64,000 bases of DNA from Vibrio tubiashii (GCF_028551255.1 NZ_CP117030.1:744001-808000); one strand, 5' to 3'. Counted from the first letter of the stretch, positions 48,329 through 57,634 are shown. Notes: generated from the sequence alone by a model not told the origin. A program made the numbers and translations.

Positions 48329-48607
48329 GTGGGACTTTTTTCTCGCTTGTTTGGTGGTCAAAAAGAACAACCTAAAGTCGAAGTCGAGCCTATCGAGTAT
48401 AAAGGCTATCTAATTTATCAAGAAGCGCTTGCTGAAGGTGGTCAATATCGAATTGCAGGTCGAATTACCAAGCAGTTCGGTGAAGAAGTGAAGACACACC
48501 GTTTTATTCGCTCTGATGTCCTACCGAGCGAAAGCGACGCCAACGAATTTATGCTCAAGAAAGCGCAAATGTTTGTAGACCAGATGGGCGACAACATTTT
48601 TCAGTAG
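48329..48607 (+). CDS. HlyU-family (PF10115-type) protein
   Basis: A 92-residue protein with the family pattern EPIEYKGYLIYQEALAEGGQ, RIAGRITKQFGEEVKTHRFI, RSDVLPSESDANEFMLKKAQ, ending MFVDQMGDNIF. The family is named for HlyU, a regulator of haemolysin genes, but is distinct from the ArsR-type HlyU of V. cholerae, and its biochemical role is not proved. GTG start at 48329, with AAGGAG at 48317-48322. It lies 20 bases after the ComFB gene and is followed by a terminator. The first residues (GLFSRLFGG) might be membrane-associated. Confidence 0.82.
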   Translation: MGLFSRLFGGQKEQPKVEVEPIEYKGYLIYQEALAEGGQYRIAGRITKQFGEEVKTHRFIRSDVLPSESDANEFMLKKAQMFVDQMGDNIFQ

Positions 48608-48639
48608 ATCCTCTCCAAATTGACAAACATCATAATTTT

Positions 48640-48674
48640 AAGAGCCATTAGTCGTTATTCTGATGGCTCTTTTA
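48640..48674 (+). terminator. Terminator after the HlyU-family gene
   Basis: AAGAGCCAT/ATGGCTCTT stem with a 14-base loop, followed by TTTA. Confidence 0.7.
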
Positions 48675-48905
48675 GTATGTGGATGTCACATAATCAGTTG
48701 TTTTAATGAGATTTTTCGCTTACTGGTTTGACCTCTTAACACTATCGTGTAGTGTGGTTAGGTAACAAACACATAAGCAAAATGGTTCATTACCATCGGT
48801 TATATGTAATGATATTTTGTGTTTTTGTTACAAAATGCTTGAAGTATCTAAAATCGTTGGATAAAAACAGAACAATCATTGTTGCGAATAGTCAAGGAAT
48901 AGCTA

Positions 48906-50456
48906 ATGCAAATTGGTGTGCCAAAAGAAATACTCGCCGGAGAAACGCGAGTGGCTGCATCGCCAAAGTCGGTTGAGCAGTTATTAAAATTGGGCTTCGA
49001 GGTTAATATCGAATCTGGAGCGGGTGAATTAGCGAGTTTTGATGACTCTGCTTTTGAATCCGCCGGAGCTAAAATTGTTTCCACAGATGAGGTATGGACG
49101 TCGGATCTTATCCTCAAGGTCAATGCGCCGCTTTCTACAGAAGAAAACGACGAGATTGCTCTGTTAAAAGATGGTGCCAGCCTAATCAGTTTTATCTGGC
49201 CAGCACAAAACCCAGAGTTAATGGAAAAGCTTTCAAGTAAAAACATTAACGTAATGGCAATGGACGCTGTGCCGCGTATTTCACGTGCACAGGCTTTAGA
49301 TGCACTTTCTTCAATGGCGAATATCGCTGGTTATCGTGCGGTCGTTGAAGCGGCGCATGAATTTGGTCGATTCTTTACCGGTCAAATTACCGCTGCAGGT
49401 AAAGTGCCACCAGCGAAGGTACTTGTTGCAGGTGCGGGTGTTGCTGGTCTTGCTGCAATCGGTGCTGCGGGTAGTTTAGGTGCGATTGTTCGTGCGTTTG
49501 ATGTTCGCCCAGAAGTAAAAGAGCAAGTCCAATCTATGGGCGCAGAGTTCTTGGAAGTCGATTTTAAAGAAGACTCGGGCTCAGGAGACGGCTACGCGAA
49601 AGAGATGTCCGATGAATTCAACAAGAAAGCGGCTGAGCTTTATGCTGAACAAGCTAAAGACGTTGATATCATTGTGACCACGGCGCTTATCCCAGGACGA
49701 CCAGCTCCAAAGCTCATTACCAAGGAAATGGTTGATAGCATGAAAGCGGGTAGTGTCATCGTCGATTTAGCTGCTGCGAATGGTGGTAACTGTGAATATA
49801 CGGTTGCAGATAAAGTCATCACAACATCGAACGGCGTGAAGATCGTTGGTTATACCGACATGGTTGGTCGTTTGCCTACGCAATCTTCTCAGCTTTACGC
49901 GACCAATATTGTTAACCTTCTTAAGCTGTTAGCGAAAGAGAAAGATGGCAACATTAACATCGACTTCGAAGATGTAGTGCTACGCGGTGTAACGGTAGTT
50001 AAAGAAGGTGAGGTTACTTGGCCAGCGCCTCCAATTCAGGTTTCCGCTCAACCGGAGCAAAAGCCTGCTCAACCAGCTGCAAAACCAGAACCTAAAAAAG
50101 AAGAACCGACTTCTCCAGCGAAGAAAGTTGCGGCTCTAGTCGTAGGTTTAGGCGCATTTGCATGGATTGCTTCTGTGGCACCTGCTGCTTTCTTATCTCA
50201 CTTTACGGTATTTGTTCTCGCATGTGTTGTTGGTTACTACGTTGTTTGGAATGTAACCCACGCGCTGCATACTCCACTTATGTCCGTCACTAATGCTATT
50301 TCAGGCATTATCGTTGTAGGTGCGTTACTGCAAATTGGTCAGGGGAATGGCGTTGTGTCGTTCTTGTCCTTTATTGCTGTCTTGATCGCCAGTATCAACA
50401 TCTTCGGTGGATTCACCGTCACCAAGCGTATGCTTGAAATGTTCCGTAAAGACTAA
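48906..50456 (+). CDS. pntA: NAD(P) transhydrogenase, alpha subunit
   Basis: Proton-translocating transhydrogenase subunit that moves hydride between NADH and NADP, supplying NADPH. The N terminus [20 protein letters not shown] is diagnostic; the NAD-binding Rossmann loop is [20 protein letters not shown], and [20 protein letters not shown] is conserved. Residues ~375-400 form a proline-rich linker, followed by four membrane helices. The 516-residue length fits. Operon with pntB, 13 bases downstream. Confidence 0.95.
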   Translation: MQIGVPKEILAGETRVAASPKSVEQLLKLGFEVNIESGAGELASFDDSAFESAGAKIVSTDEVWTSDLILKVNAPLSTEENDEIALLKDGASLISFIWPAQNPELMEKLSSKNINVMAMDAVPRISRAQALDALSSMANIAGYRAVVEAAHEFGRFFTGQITAAGKVPPAKVLVAGAGVAGLAAIGAAGSLGAIVRAFDVRPEVKEQVQSMGAEFLEVDFKEDSGSGDGYAKEMSDEFNKKAAELYAEQAKDVDIIVTTALIPGRPAPKLITKEMVDSMKAGSVIVDLAAANGGNCEYTVADKVITTSNGVKIVGYTDMVGRLPTQSSQLYATNIVNLLKLLAKEKDGNINIDFEDVVLRGVTVVKEGEVTWPAPPIQVSAQPEQKPAQPAAKPEPKKEEPTSPAKKVAALVVGLGAFAWIASVAPAAFLSHFTVFVLACVVGYYVVWNVTHALHTPLMSVTNAISGIIVVGALLQIGQGNGVVSFLSFIAVLIASINIFGGFTVTKRMLEMFRKD

Positions 50457-50469
50457 GGAGTAACAGGGA

Positions 50470-51846
50470 ATGTCTGCAGGATTAGTACAAGCAGCTTATA
50501 TTGTTGCTGCATTATTCTTTATATTGAGCTTAGCAGGACTGTCTAAGCAAGAATCAGCAAGATCGGGTAACTACTACGGTATTGCCGGTATGACCATCGC
50601 CTTGATCGCGACGATCTTTGGTCCAGAGTCTGAAGGCTTTGTTTGGATCATCATTGCTATGGTCATTGGTGGTGGTATTGGTATCCACTACGCTAAGAAA
50701 GTTGAGATGACTGAAATGCCAGAGCTAGTGGCGATTCTTCACAGCTTTGTTGGTATGGCAGCAGTGCTGGTTGGTTACAACAGCTATATTGATGCGCCTG
50801 AAGCGGCAACGCACGCTGAACATGTTATCCATTTAGTGGAAGTGTTCTTAGGTGTATTCATTGGTGCAGTGACGTTTACGGGCTCTATTGTGGCCTTTGG
50901 TAAATTGCGCGGTATTATTTCATCTTCACCTTTAAACCTTCCGCACAAACACAAAATGAACCTAGCAGCCATCGTCGTATCGACGCTGTTAATGCTTCAT
51001 TTCGTTAACGCTGACGGCAGTATGTTCGCTTTGATAGTAATGACTTTAATTGCCTTCGCTTTCGGATACCACTTAGTGGCTTCGATTGGTGGGGCAGATA
51101 TGCCAGTGGTCGTGTCAATGCTTAACTCATACTCTGGTTGGGCTGCAGCGGCGGCAGGCTTCATGCTAGCAAACGATCTATTGATTGTGACTGGTGCACT
51201 TGTCGGTTCTTCAGGTGCGATCCTTTCCTACATCATGTGTAAAGCGATGAACCGTTCGTTTATCAGTGTTATTGCTGGTGGCTTTGGTCAGGAAATCGTA
51301 ATTTCATCTGATGCTGAGCAGGGCGAGCATAGAGAAACGACAGCAGAAGACGTTGCTGAGCTTCTGAAAAACTCAAAATCTGTTGTGATTACTCCTGGAT
51401 ACGGTATGGCTGTTGCTCAGGCGCAATATCCTGTTCACGAAATCACAGAGACATTACGTTCGCAAGGTATCGAAGTACGTTTTGGTATTCACCCAGTGGC
51501 GGGTCGTCTACCAGGTCATATGAACGTTCTGCTTGCAGAAGCTAAAGTTCCATATGATATCGTGCTTGAAATGGATGAGATCAACGATGACCTTTCTGAA
51601 ACAGATACGGTACTGGTTATCGGTGCGAATGATACGGTGAACCCTGCGGCTCTAGACGATCCAAATAGCCCAATTGCTGGTATGCCAGTACTTGAGGTGT
51701 GGAATGCGAAGAATGTTATCGTGTTTAAACGCTCGATGAATACAGGTTACGCAGGGGTGCAAAACCCACTGTTCTTCAAAGAAAACACCCAGATGTTATT
51801 CGGTGATGCAAAAGAGAGTGTCGAATCTATCTTCAAAGCATTGTAG
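50470..51846 (+). CDS. pntB: NAD(P) transhydrogenase, beta subunit
   Basis: Membrane and NADP-binding subunit. The first ~265 residues have about nine hydrophobic helices (including [20 protein letters not shown]), and the C-terminal domain III binds NADP(H) with [40 protein letters not shown] and [20 protein letters not shown]. The 458-residue length fits. It starts at ATG 50470, 13 bases after pntA. A strong terminator separates it from the vxr locus. Confidence 0.95.
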   Translation: MSAGLVQAAYIVAALFFILSLAGLSKQESARSGNYYGIAGMTIALIATIFGPESEGFVWIIIAMVIGGGIGIHYAKKVEMTEMPELVAILHSFVGMAAVLVGYNSYIDAPEAATHAEHVIHLVEVFLGVFIGAVTFTGSIVAFGKLRGIISSSPLNLPHKHKMNLAAIVVSTLLMLHFVNADGSMFALIVMTLIAFAFGYHLVASIGGADMPVVVSMLNSYSGWAAAAAGFMLANDLLIVTGALVGSSGAILSYIMCKAMNRSFISVIAGGFGQEIVISSDAEQGEHRETTAEDVAELLKNSKSVVITPGYGMAVAQAQYPVHEITETLRSQGIEVRFGIHPVAGRLPGHMNVLLAEAKVPYDIVLEMDEINDDLSETDTVLVIGANDTVNPAALDDPNSPIAGMPVLEVWNAKNVIVFKRSMNTGYAGVQNPLFFKENTQMLFGDAKESVESIFKAL

Positions 51847-51864
51847 ATTCGGATTACACTATAC

Positions 51865-51894
51865 AGAAGCCAGCATAACGCTGGCTTCTTTCTT
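51865..51894 (+). terminator. Terminator of pntAB
   Basis: GAAGCCAGC/GCTGGCTTC stem with a 5-base loop, followed by a T-rich run. Confidence 0.85.
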
Positions 51895-51997
51895 TTCGTG
51901 AGTACCATTTCTGACATTGATATTACATTTCAGTTTTATATTTTTGCCATAATGTTTTACTCTAAATCATAACTTACTGATTTAATGAATTTTTGCA

Positions 51998-53452
51998 TTG
52001 ATTAAGACAACATTTAAAGCGACCGCGATTGGTATTGCGGTCCTCTCAGGTAGCGCATCTGCAGAGTCTTTACCGGAGCGTATTGACCGATTTGTTGATC
52101 TTTTCGATCAAGAACAGGCAACAGTTTCTTATGATATCCGCAGTTTGCAGTCAGATTATCCAACAAGGCTTCTTACTCCGGAATCGATGTTACCGCAGAC
52201 CTCAGCATACCCTTTAAAGGATGTGCAAAGGCTATACAGGCTAGCGCAAAACTGTACTGGGAAGCTGCCACTGAGTCCTCTTATAACCGAGCCATTGGTG
52301 TTTACACGTGCTATGTGTAAGGGAAACAAGCTTAGCGAAAAATGGTTTGCCAGAAGCGCATTAATTCATCCAGGTGGTGGAACCTATGCGAGCAGATATG
52401 TTCAAACTTATCCAGAGTATATTGAGCAACTGCAGCAGTACATGCACATAAAAGAGCGTCCTTTAGCATCCGATTCGACCTTGTTAGGTCGATTGCAAAG
52501 GATGAACGAAGATACTATGGTCGCGCTGATTTCTGGCTCTAGTATGTTTATTGAGCGTAACGAACTGTGGCTAAGAAAAAGCGATAACTATTTAGTTTAT
52601 CCAGAACGAATTTGGAAACAAGCTGTCGAAGACGCAGGGCTGTCATTTAGCTTAAGAAAAGAGTCTAGCAGCTGTTTTGTACAACGTGGCAACTTATGTT
52701 GGGATGTTGAAGACCATTCAGACATCTTACGAATCAGCATGGTCGCGCTGGTCATTGCCAACATATTGTTAGTATTAGGCTGGTCTGCGTACCGTTGGAA
52801 CACGAAGCGTCAAGAGATGAAAAGCAGAATGCTGATCCTGCAAATCTTGACCCATGAACTAAGAACGCCGATTGCTAGTTTGTCTTTAACAGTTGAAGGG
52901 TTCAGACGTGAATTTGAGCATTTACCTGAATCCGTTTATGACGAGTTTCGCCGTTTATGTGAAGACTCAAGACGATTACGTCAGTTAGCTGAAGCGAGTA
53001 AAGATTATCTTCAGTCTGATAACAAACCGCTCGCAACTGACTGGGTTCCCTCTGTAAAAGAGTGGTTGGAGTTTAAAGTAGAAGAAGAGTTTGGCGGAAA
53101 AGTTAAGCTCAATGTAAACCAAGATGTCGCGGCCAAGCTAAATGTCTATTGGCTCGGCACTTGTATAGATAATTTAATCCGTAATGCCATTAAATATGGG
53201 GTTGCGCCTGTTGTACTCGATGTAACAACAGAAACACAAAAAATTACGGTTAAAGTGCAAGATCAGGGCGAACTGTCAGCAAAAGATTGGCGACAGTTAC
53301 GCAAGCCATTTGTCAGTAAAAGTGGCCTTGGTCTTGGCTTGACCATAGTGGAATCCATGGTTGGTCGAATGGGCGGTAGAATGTCGTTAATTGGCCCACC
53401 AACAGCGTTTATTTTGGAGATACCTTGTGAAACAGACACTGCTTCTTGTTGA
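51998..53452 (+). CDS. vxrA: Sensor histidine kinase VxrA
   Basis: Sensor of the Vxr (Wig) two-component system that responds to cell-wall damage in V. cholerae. The signal peptide is KATAIGIAVLSGSASA, then a periplasmic DUF3404-type sensor (about residues 24-245) with two cysteine-containing segments, one membrane helix (MVALVIANILLVLGWSAY, about 248-266), HisKA with phospho-acceptor His286 in LTHELRTPIASLSL, and HATPase (IDNLIRNAIKYG, GLGLGLTIVESM). The start is TTG at 51998 without a clear ribosome binding site; a six-codon frame from ATG 51985 overlaps it. The 484-residue length fits. Followed by the overlapping vxrB. Confidence 0.92.
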   Translation: MIKTTFKATAIGIAVLSGSASAESLPERIDRFVDLFDQEQATVSYDIRSLQSDYPTRLLTPESMLPQTSAYPLKDVQRLYRLAQNCTGKLPLSPLITEPLVFTRAMCKGNKLSEKWFARSALIHPGGGTYASRYVQTYPEYIEQLQQYMHIKERPLASDSTLLGRLQRMNEDTMVALISGSSMFIERNELWLRKSDNYLVYPERIWKQAVEDAGLSFSLRKESSSCFVQRGNLCWDVEDHSDILRISMVALVIANILLVLGWSAYRWNTKRQEMKSRMLILQILTHELRTPIASLSLTVEGFRREFEHLPESVYDEFRRLCEDSRRLRQLAEASKDYLQSDNKPLATDWVPSVKEWLEFKVEEEFGGKVKLNVNQDVAAKLNVYWLGTCIDNLIRNAIKYGVAPVVLDVTTETQKITVKVQDQGELSAKDWRQLRKPFVSKSGLGLGLTIVESMVGRMGGRMSLIGPPTAFILEIPCETDTASC

Positions 53453-54086
53453 AGATGATAAAAACTTAGCTGATGGTCTTTTGGTTAGCTTAGAGCAAGC
53501 GGGGTATGAGTGCTTCCATTCAGAGACAATTGCGGATGTTGCGCAGTACTGGGACAAAGCAGATCTCGTAATACTTGATCGTCAATTACCAGATGGTGAT
53601 TCCGTTGATCACCTCGTTGAGTGGAAAAAGATCAAAGACGTTCCAGTGATCTTATTGACGGCGTTAGTGACAGTTAAAGACAAAGTTATGGGTTTAGATG
53701 CGGGTGCAAATGATTACCTGACTAAGCCATTCGCCGAAGCGGAACTGTTCGCACGTATTCGAGCTCAGTTAAGAGCGCCAGAAGGTGAAGCGCAAGACGA
53801 TAACAAAGTCGTGACAGATTGCCTAGTGATTGATAAAGCGACGCGTGAAGTTACCTATAAAGATGAGTTGGTGACTTTGACGCGAACAGAGTTTGATTTA
53901 CTGCTGTTTTTGGCAAGCAATCTTGGCAGAGTCTTTACTCGTGATGAGCTATTGGACCATGTTTGGGGTTACAACCATTTCCCAACAACACGTACTGTAG
54001 ATACCCACGTACTTCAGCTTCGTCAAAAATTACCTGGATTAGAAATCGAAACATTACGTGGCGTTGGCTACAAAATGAAAGCTTAA
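53427..54086 (+). CDS. vxrB: Response regulator VxrB
   Basis: OmpR/PhoB-type regulator partnered with VxrA; in V. cholerae it controls cell-wall synthesis, biofilm and type VI secretion genes. The receiver has LLVEDDKNLADGL, phospho-acceptor Asp51 (LVILDRQLPDGDS) and the Lys in YLTKPFAEAE; the winged helix is LTRTEFDLLLFLASNLGRVF and TVDTHVLQLRQKL. GTG start at 53427, with TTGGAGA at 53414-53420; it overlaps vxrA by 26 bases. The first 12 residues from 53391 are not part of it. The stop overlaps the vxrC ATG (TAATG). Confidence 0.94.
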   Translation: MKQTLLLVEDDKNLADGLLVSLEQAGYECFHSETIADVAQYWDKADLVILDRQLPDGDSVDHLVEWKKIKDVPVILLTALVTVKDKVMGLDAGANDYLTKPFAEAELFARIRAQLRAPEGEAQDDNKVVTDCLVIDKATREVTYKDELVTLTRTEFDLLLFLASNLGRVFTRDELLDHVWGYNHFPTTRTVDTHVLQLRQKLPGLEIETLRGVGYKMKA

Positions 54087-54964
54087 TGGATAGAGCAAAG
54101 TTATTGATTGGCGCACTGATGGTCAGTGCGTCAACAAATGCAGCACAAGTGCCTTGGTTTGAAAGTAACTCGCCTTTAACACAGGCACATAGGCATCTGT
54201 TAAATAACGATTTACCAGCGATGTTTACATCGCTTGTAGAGGTGTGGCAATTAGAAAAAAATCGTTCGATCACGCCTCATCTCAACGACCTTTTTCTTCA
54301 ATCCCTAGATGTGGATTGTGGTAAAAGTCTAGACAACCGTTCATTACCCGAATGGATTAGCAACGTTACAGTTCGCCGTAGTGAAATACAAAGTCCTGGT
54401 AGGGATGCGTATCGTGCGATCGTTGAAATTGAATCTAACAGAGATATAAAAGATATCTCTTTGACTCGTTGGGTATCTAAAAACCTTTCTACTGATAACT
54501 CTTTCATCCAGTCATCACCGACTAACGATCTCGGTACCCAAAAATACGTAAAGCGCTATAACTTAAATAGCAGAGTCCGAAGCGGTCTATATAGAATTGA
54601 TGTGACCGCAGCCGATGAGTCTTCTTGGAGTTCATGGCTAGTATTGGGCGAACCTAAGTCAGAGATGACGGTTCGTTGGGATGCGAAAGCTCAATGGAAA
54701 CTCGAAAGAAACGCGTTGTTAAATCCTAATTGTCCGTTACCTAAACTCGATGTTGCACTCTATGACTACATTGATGGTAACTACAACCAAGTGTGGGGCG
54801 AAAGCTATGACTCCGACTATCCAACCTCGTTAGATAATGGGATTGTTGACAAAGGTCGCTATGTTTTAGCGGTTTCGATTAACCACCAAAGGTGGCAAGG
54901 CCCGATAATTGTTGAACAACAACAAATAATTAGTAAGACCTATGATGTTTCAGTGGAGGAATAA
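54086..54964 (+). CDS. vxrC: VxrC-like DUF2861 exported protein
   Basis: A 292-residue protein with a short signal (KLLIGALMVSASTNA) and no other membrane segment, probably periplasmic. It resembles the DUF2861 proteins encoded after vxrB in V. cholerae; the function is unknown. Visible features are a helical N-terminal region (LTQAHRHLLNNDLPAMFTSL) and a beta-rich second half (RAIVEIESNRDIKDISLTRW). ATG at 54086 shares one base with the vxrB stop, so translation is coupled. A longer frame from 53963 lies inside vxrB and is not used. Confidence 0.85.
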   Translation: MDRAKLLIGALMVSASTNAAQVPWFESNSPLTQAHRHLLNNDLPAMFTSLVEVWQLEKNRSITPHLNDLFLQSLDVDCGKSLDNRSLPEWISNVTVRRSEIQSPGRDAYRAIVEIESNRDIKDISLTRWVSKNLSTDNSFIQSSPTNDLGTQKYVKRYNLNSRVRSGLYRIDVTAADESSWSSWLVLGEPKSEMTVRWDAKAQWKLERNALLNPNCPLPKLDVALYDYIDGNYNQVWGESYDSDYPTSLDNGIVDKGRYVLAVSINHQRWQGPIIVEQQQIISKTYDVSVEE

Positions 54965-55023
54965 CTAAAGTTAATAGACAATAGAACGATATAAACATAT
55001 GGAACTAAAAAGTTTATACAATT

Positions 55024-56229
55024 ATGGAAAATAAAATAAAATTTCTTACATTGTCTATTGCACTTGCAGCCAGTTCAGCTTCTGCTGCAAACTACGCTAT
55101 TGAAGCCCGCGGCGACGCAATGGGCGGAGTAGGTGTAGTTTCTGCAAATTTCCTCACCGCTCCATTCTATAACCCAGCACTGACAGCCATATATCGTCGT
55201 AATGACGATTATGGAATGATCACTCCAAGTATCGGCTTATCTTATAGCGATGAGCATATGATGGTGGATGACCTTAAAAAGGCGTCTGATCTAATTGATC
55301 AAGCTGTTGGTGGTGATTACTCTAATGTTTCAGAACTAGAAAGTACACTGAATGCCCTGCAAGGAGATGTCGCCAATCTTCAATTTGGTGGTGTTGTCGC
55401 GTTTGCTATTCCAAATAAGTTCATAGCTGCTAATGTATTTGGTAAAGCTTATGCCGAGTCTTTTGCGCAGACAGATATATATACAGGTGCCAACAGTGCA
55501 ACACCCAACCTCAATCCTGCTATCAATGCAGAGTTGAGTGGAGTCGACGCTGTAGGTCTGGGTGTTACTGAAGTAGGTATCTCACTTGCAAAATATCAAA
55601 CGTTCTTGGGTCAACATATTTCGTTTGGTATTACTCCAAAACTGCAACGCATTTACACTTACGTTTATCGAGCCAATCTAAACAATTACGATATAAAGGA
55701 TGTTCGAGAAAATGGACAAGGCGAAACCATGTTCAATATGGATGCAGGTTTCCTATGGTTCTACGGTCCTTTGCGGGTTGGTTTCTCTGCGATGAATTTA
55801 GTTTCGCGTGATATCAAGTCCCAAGAACTTGCTGGTACAACTGTGACCTCTAGGGTGGACTCAAGTCAGTCTAGAACCTTTGAGGCGGTGACTTTTGATT
55901 ATCAAATGCGCCCTCAATACACTGTAGGTGTTGGTCTAGTTGCTGACTACGCGACTCTAAGTGTTGATTACGATCTTAGAGAAGAGGAAAAGTTCACTAA
56001 TTTCAAAGATAACTCTCAAATGCTTAGAGTCGGTGGCGAAATTGACATCATGCGCCAGCTAAAACTGCGTGCTGGTTGGAATCGAAATCTAGCATATGAC
56101 AATCTCGATGACACTGTGACTGCCGGTATTGGCTTGTCACCTCTAAACTTATTCCAATTGGATATCGGTGCTAGCTACACTAATGAAAATTCAATGGGCG
56201 CATATATTAACTTCCTGACAAGTTATTAA
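55024..56229 (+). CDS. vxrD: VxrD-like outer-membrane protein with TraF-type fold
   Basis: A 401-residue exported protein. The signal is LSIALAASSASA and the mature start NYAIEARGDAMGGVGVVSAN is typical of the TraF_2 / OmpP1-like family; long amphipathic strands run to a C-terminal GAYINFLTSY, compatible with an outer-membrane barrel. The gene lies 59 bases after vxrC and belongs to the same locus. In V. cholerae the corresponding gene is part of the Vxr operon; its role is not known. The final residue is Tyr. Confidence 0.82.
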   Translation: MENKIKFLTLSIALAASSASAANYAIEARGDAMGGVGVVSANFLTAPFYNPALTAIYRRNDDYGMITPSIGLSYSDEHMMVDDLKKASDLIDQAVGGDYSNVSELESTLNALQGDVANLQFGGVVAFAIPNKFIAANVFGKAYAESFAQTDIYTGANSATPNLNPAINAELSGVDAVGLGVTEVGISLAKYQTFLGQHISFGITPKLQRIYTYVYRANLNNYDIKDVRENGQGETMFNMDAGFLWFYGPLRVGFSAMNLVSRDIKSQELAGTTVTSRVDSSQSRTFEAVTFDYQMRPQYTVGVGLVADYATLSVDYDLREEEKFTNFKDNSQMLRVGGEIDIMRQLKLRAGWNRNLAYDNLDDTVTAGIGLSPLNLFQLDIGASYTNENSMGAYINFLTSY

Positions 56230-56291
56230 GATTCTGGGTTCCGGATAGGGGAGCGAAGCACTAGCGCTTACAACTAAATCGTAATATAGTC

Positions 56292-56319
56292 GGCTCCTAA
56301 AGTTTTAGGAGCCTTTTTT
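56292..56319 (+). promoter_or_regulatory. Terminator-like hairpin that contains the vxrE ribosome binding site
   Basis: GGCTCCTAA (56292-56300), loop AGTT, TTAGGAGCC (56305-56313), then TTTTTT ending directly before the ATG at 56320. The 3' arm contains AGGAG, the likely Shine-Dalgarno sequence. It looks like an intrinsic terminator placed so that it can also hide the ribosome binding site. Confidence 0.75.
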
Positions 56320-56469
56320 ATGTTTGATGATCTACCACCACTTTCCCATGAAGAACAGCAAAAAGCTGTCGAGAAAATCCAAGAGTTAATGGCAGAGGGT
56401 ATAAGCACAGCTCAAGCGATAAAAATGGTCGCAGAAGAAATTAGAGCTGAAGCTGCTAAACAGCAGTAG
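56320..56469 (+). CDS. YoaH/UPF0181-like small protein (probable VxrE)
   Basis: A 49-residue protein (ATG 56320 to TAG 56469) that follows E. coli Yoa[41 protein letters not shown], ending in a short Ala/Gln tail. YoaH has no known biochemical function. It lies after the vxrD gene like the fifth gene of the Vxr locus in V. cholerae, so it is likely vxrE; I leave the symbol open. Its translation start is embedded in a terminator-like hairpin (56292-56319), suggesting control of both transcription and translation. Its own terminator follows at 56501. Confidence 0.82.
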   Translation: MFDDLPPLSHEEQQKAVEKIQELMAEGISTAQAIKMVAEEIRAEAAKQQ

Positions 56470-56500
56470 CGACAATTTAATTTAGCAAAAGATACAGAGA

Positions 56501-56525
56501 AGAGCAGGGAACTGCTCTTTTTTTA
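56501..56525 (+). terminator. Terminator of the vxr locus
   Basis: AGAGCAG/CTGCTCT stem with a 4-base loop GGAA, followed by TTTTTT. Confidence 0.85.
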
Positions 56526-56744
56526 TGCCTGTATGTTTTGGTGCACTATAACAGAACTATGTATCAACAAGCTTACTCGTCCGTACTCACACATCGACTA
56601 TAAAAGGATAAAACTCCAACCAAACCGTCATTTGTAATAAAGGTGAAAGCTCCAGCCGTAAGTGTGTTGGCTATGTTATATTTATTTAAATCAACAGCTT
56701 AGCATAGCTAATTATGCTACTCGGAAAGGTGGTTATTTGCATTG

Positions 56745-56769
56745 TGTAATAAAATTACATAATTGTAAT
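56745..56769. promoter_or_regulatory. Alternating TGTAAT/ATTACA repeat cluster
   Basis: TGTAAT-N3-ATTACA-N4-TGTAAT, three half-sites in alternating orientation with shared middle arm. It looks like an operator for a phage or element regulator; no regulator is identified. Confidence 0.4.
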
Positions 56770-56886
56770 TCTAGTCTGCAAGCGCTTACTATCATGCAGT
56801 GCATTATTCTGACTCGTGATCGTGTAACTCATAAAACCTGAAGCCAGTCTCGAACGTCCCCTAATTCGTTAAGGATTAATAATTGA

Positions 56887-56985
56887 ATTTCAAAAGGTAC
56901 AAAAAAGGTTCGTATCTATGATGTTGGGCCTACTAAGGAACGTGCATGTGTGGTGACGCTGTCACTAAGCGCAAATGAAAAGTAA
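56887..56985 (+). pseudogene. Short open fragment, possible gene remnant (32 codons)
   Basis: Between a TGA at 56884 and a TAA at 56983 the frame reads ISKGTKKVRIYDVGPTKERA and on to SANEK. It has no ATG, GTG or TTG near its start, but amino acid usage looks protein-like, so it may be the 3' end of a decayed phage gene. It could also be chance. Confidence 0.25.
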
Positions 56986-57068
56986 GTAATAGTTGGTTGG
57001 AATAGTATGTTGGGACTGAAACTAGCTTAAAGATGGCCCGCACATCGAACTAGATCACAGGTCTACCC

Positions 57069-57479
57069 ATGATTGGTGCGATAGTCAGCTTGTTTAATGG
57101 CGGACTCGAAACCTATAGGCAGTATAACCGCAATAAAGCGGAAGCCCTGAAGCGCAAAGACGAACTTGACCAGGAGAAACATCAGGCGAGGGTGCGTGGA
57201 TTGCAAAAAGGTGAAGAGCAGGCCAGCAGCCTCGATGAAGTGAGCATCAGAGAACGTGGTTTCAAAGACGAGTTTATCCTGCTTGTGGTGTTTATTCCGC
57301 TCATTCTTTCCTTCATCCCTGATTACGCGCCTTATGTCGAACAAGGTTTTGAGGCGCTGCAGGCCATTCCCGAGCCGTATTGGTACGTGGTTGGTGCGGT
57401 CGTCATCGATACCCTTGGCATGCGGGCCATGGTTCGCTATCTGTTGGAGTTCTTCTCAGGAAAATTCAGGGGGCAATGA
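57069..57479 (+). CDS. Holin-like phage membrane protein
   Basis: A 136-residue protein with an N-terminal amphipathic, charged half (NRNKAEALKRKDELDQEKHQ, likely coiled coil) and two hydrophobic helices (FILLVVFIPLILSFI and YWYVVGAVVIDTLGM). The layout matches small phage holins of the 3TM/GTA-holin type, which make pores in the inner membrane for lysis. ATG at 57069 with AGG eight bases before. It overlaps the next gene by four bases (ATGA), the usual packing of phage lysis cassettes. No lysozyme gene is visible next to it, so holin function is inferred. Confidence 0.65.
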   Translation: MIGAIVSLFNGGLETYRQYNRNKAEALKRKDELDQEKHQARVRGLQKGEEQASSLDEVSIRERGFKDEFILLVVFIPLILSFIPDYAPYVEQGFEALQAIPEPYWYVVGAVVIDTLGMRAMVRYLLEFFSGKFRGQ

Positions 57480-57634
57480 TGGAACTACTCGAAGCGATGC
57501 TCATTGCTTTAATCACTGGCGTCGTCTCAAGCGCGGGGACGATTGCAGCGCTCAAAACCGACATCAACTGGATAAAGAAAGTGCAGCAAGACCAAGAGCA
57601 ACGGATACGCAAACTGGAGGATCCTCATGGCTAA
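57476..57634 (+). CDS. Small membrane/coiled-coil protein (52 aa), phage-like
   Basis: One hydrophobic helix (MLIALITGVVSSAGTIAAL) followed by a charged coiled-coil stretch (WIKKVQQDQEQRIRKLE). This is the layout of small phage lysis accessory (spanin or Rz-like) or hypothetical membrane proteins, but no family is recognised. ATG at 57476 overlaps the holin stop, and the end overlaps the next gene by eight bases. Co-translation with the holin is likely. Confidence 0.55.
   Translation: MMELLEAMLIALITGVVSSAGTIAALKTDINWIKKVQQDQEQRIRKLEDPHG

Larger units (their letters stand above)
56470..57068. other. Non-coding gap at the entry to the phage-like element
   Basis: A 599-base stretch with a terminator at 56501-56525, several inverted repeats (56701-56718 and 56745-56769) and a 32-codon open fragment at 56887-56985. 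No proper gene is seen. The transition from chromosomal to element sequence is somewhere in here, but no attachment-site repeat can be shown because the right end is outside the window. Confidence 0.5.

Noticed and set aside
56741..56830. A dif/XerCD-type recombination site in the gap after vxr
   Set aside because: No match to the known Vibrio dif1 or dif2 core sequence was found.
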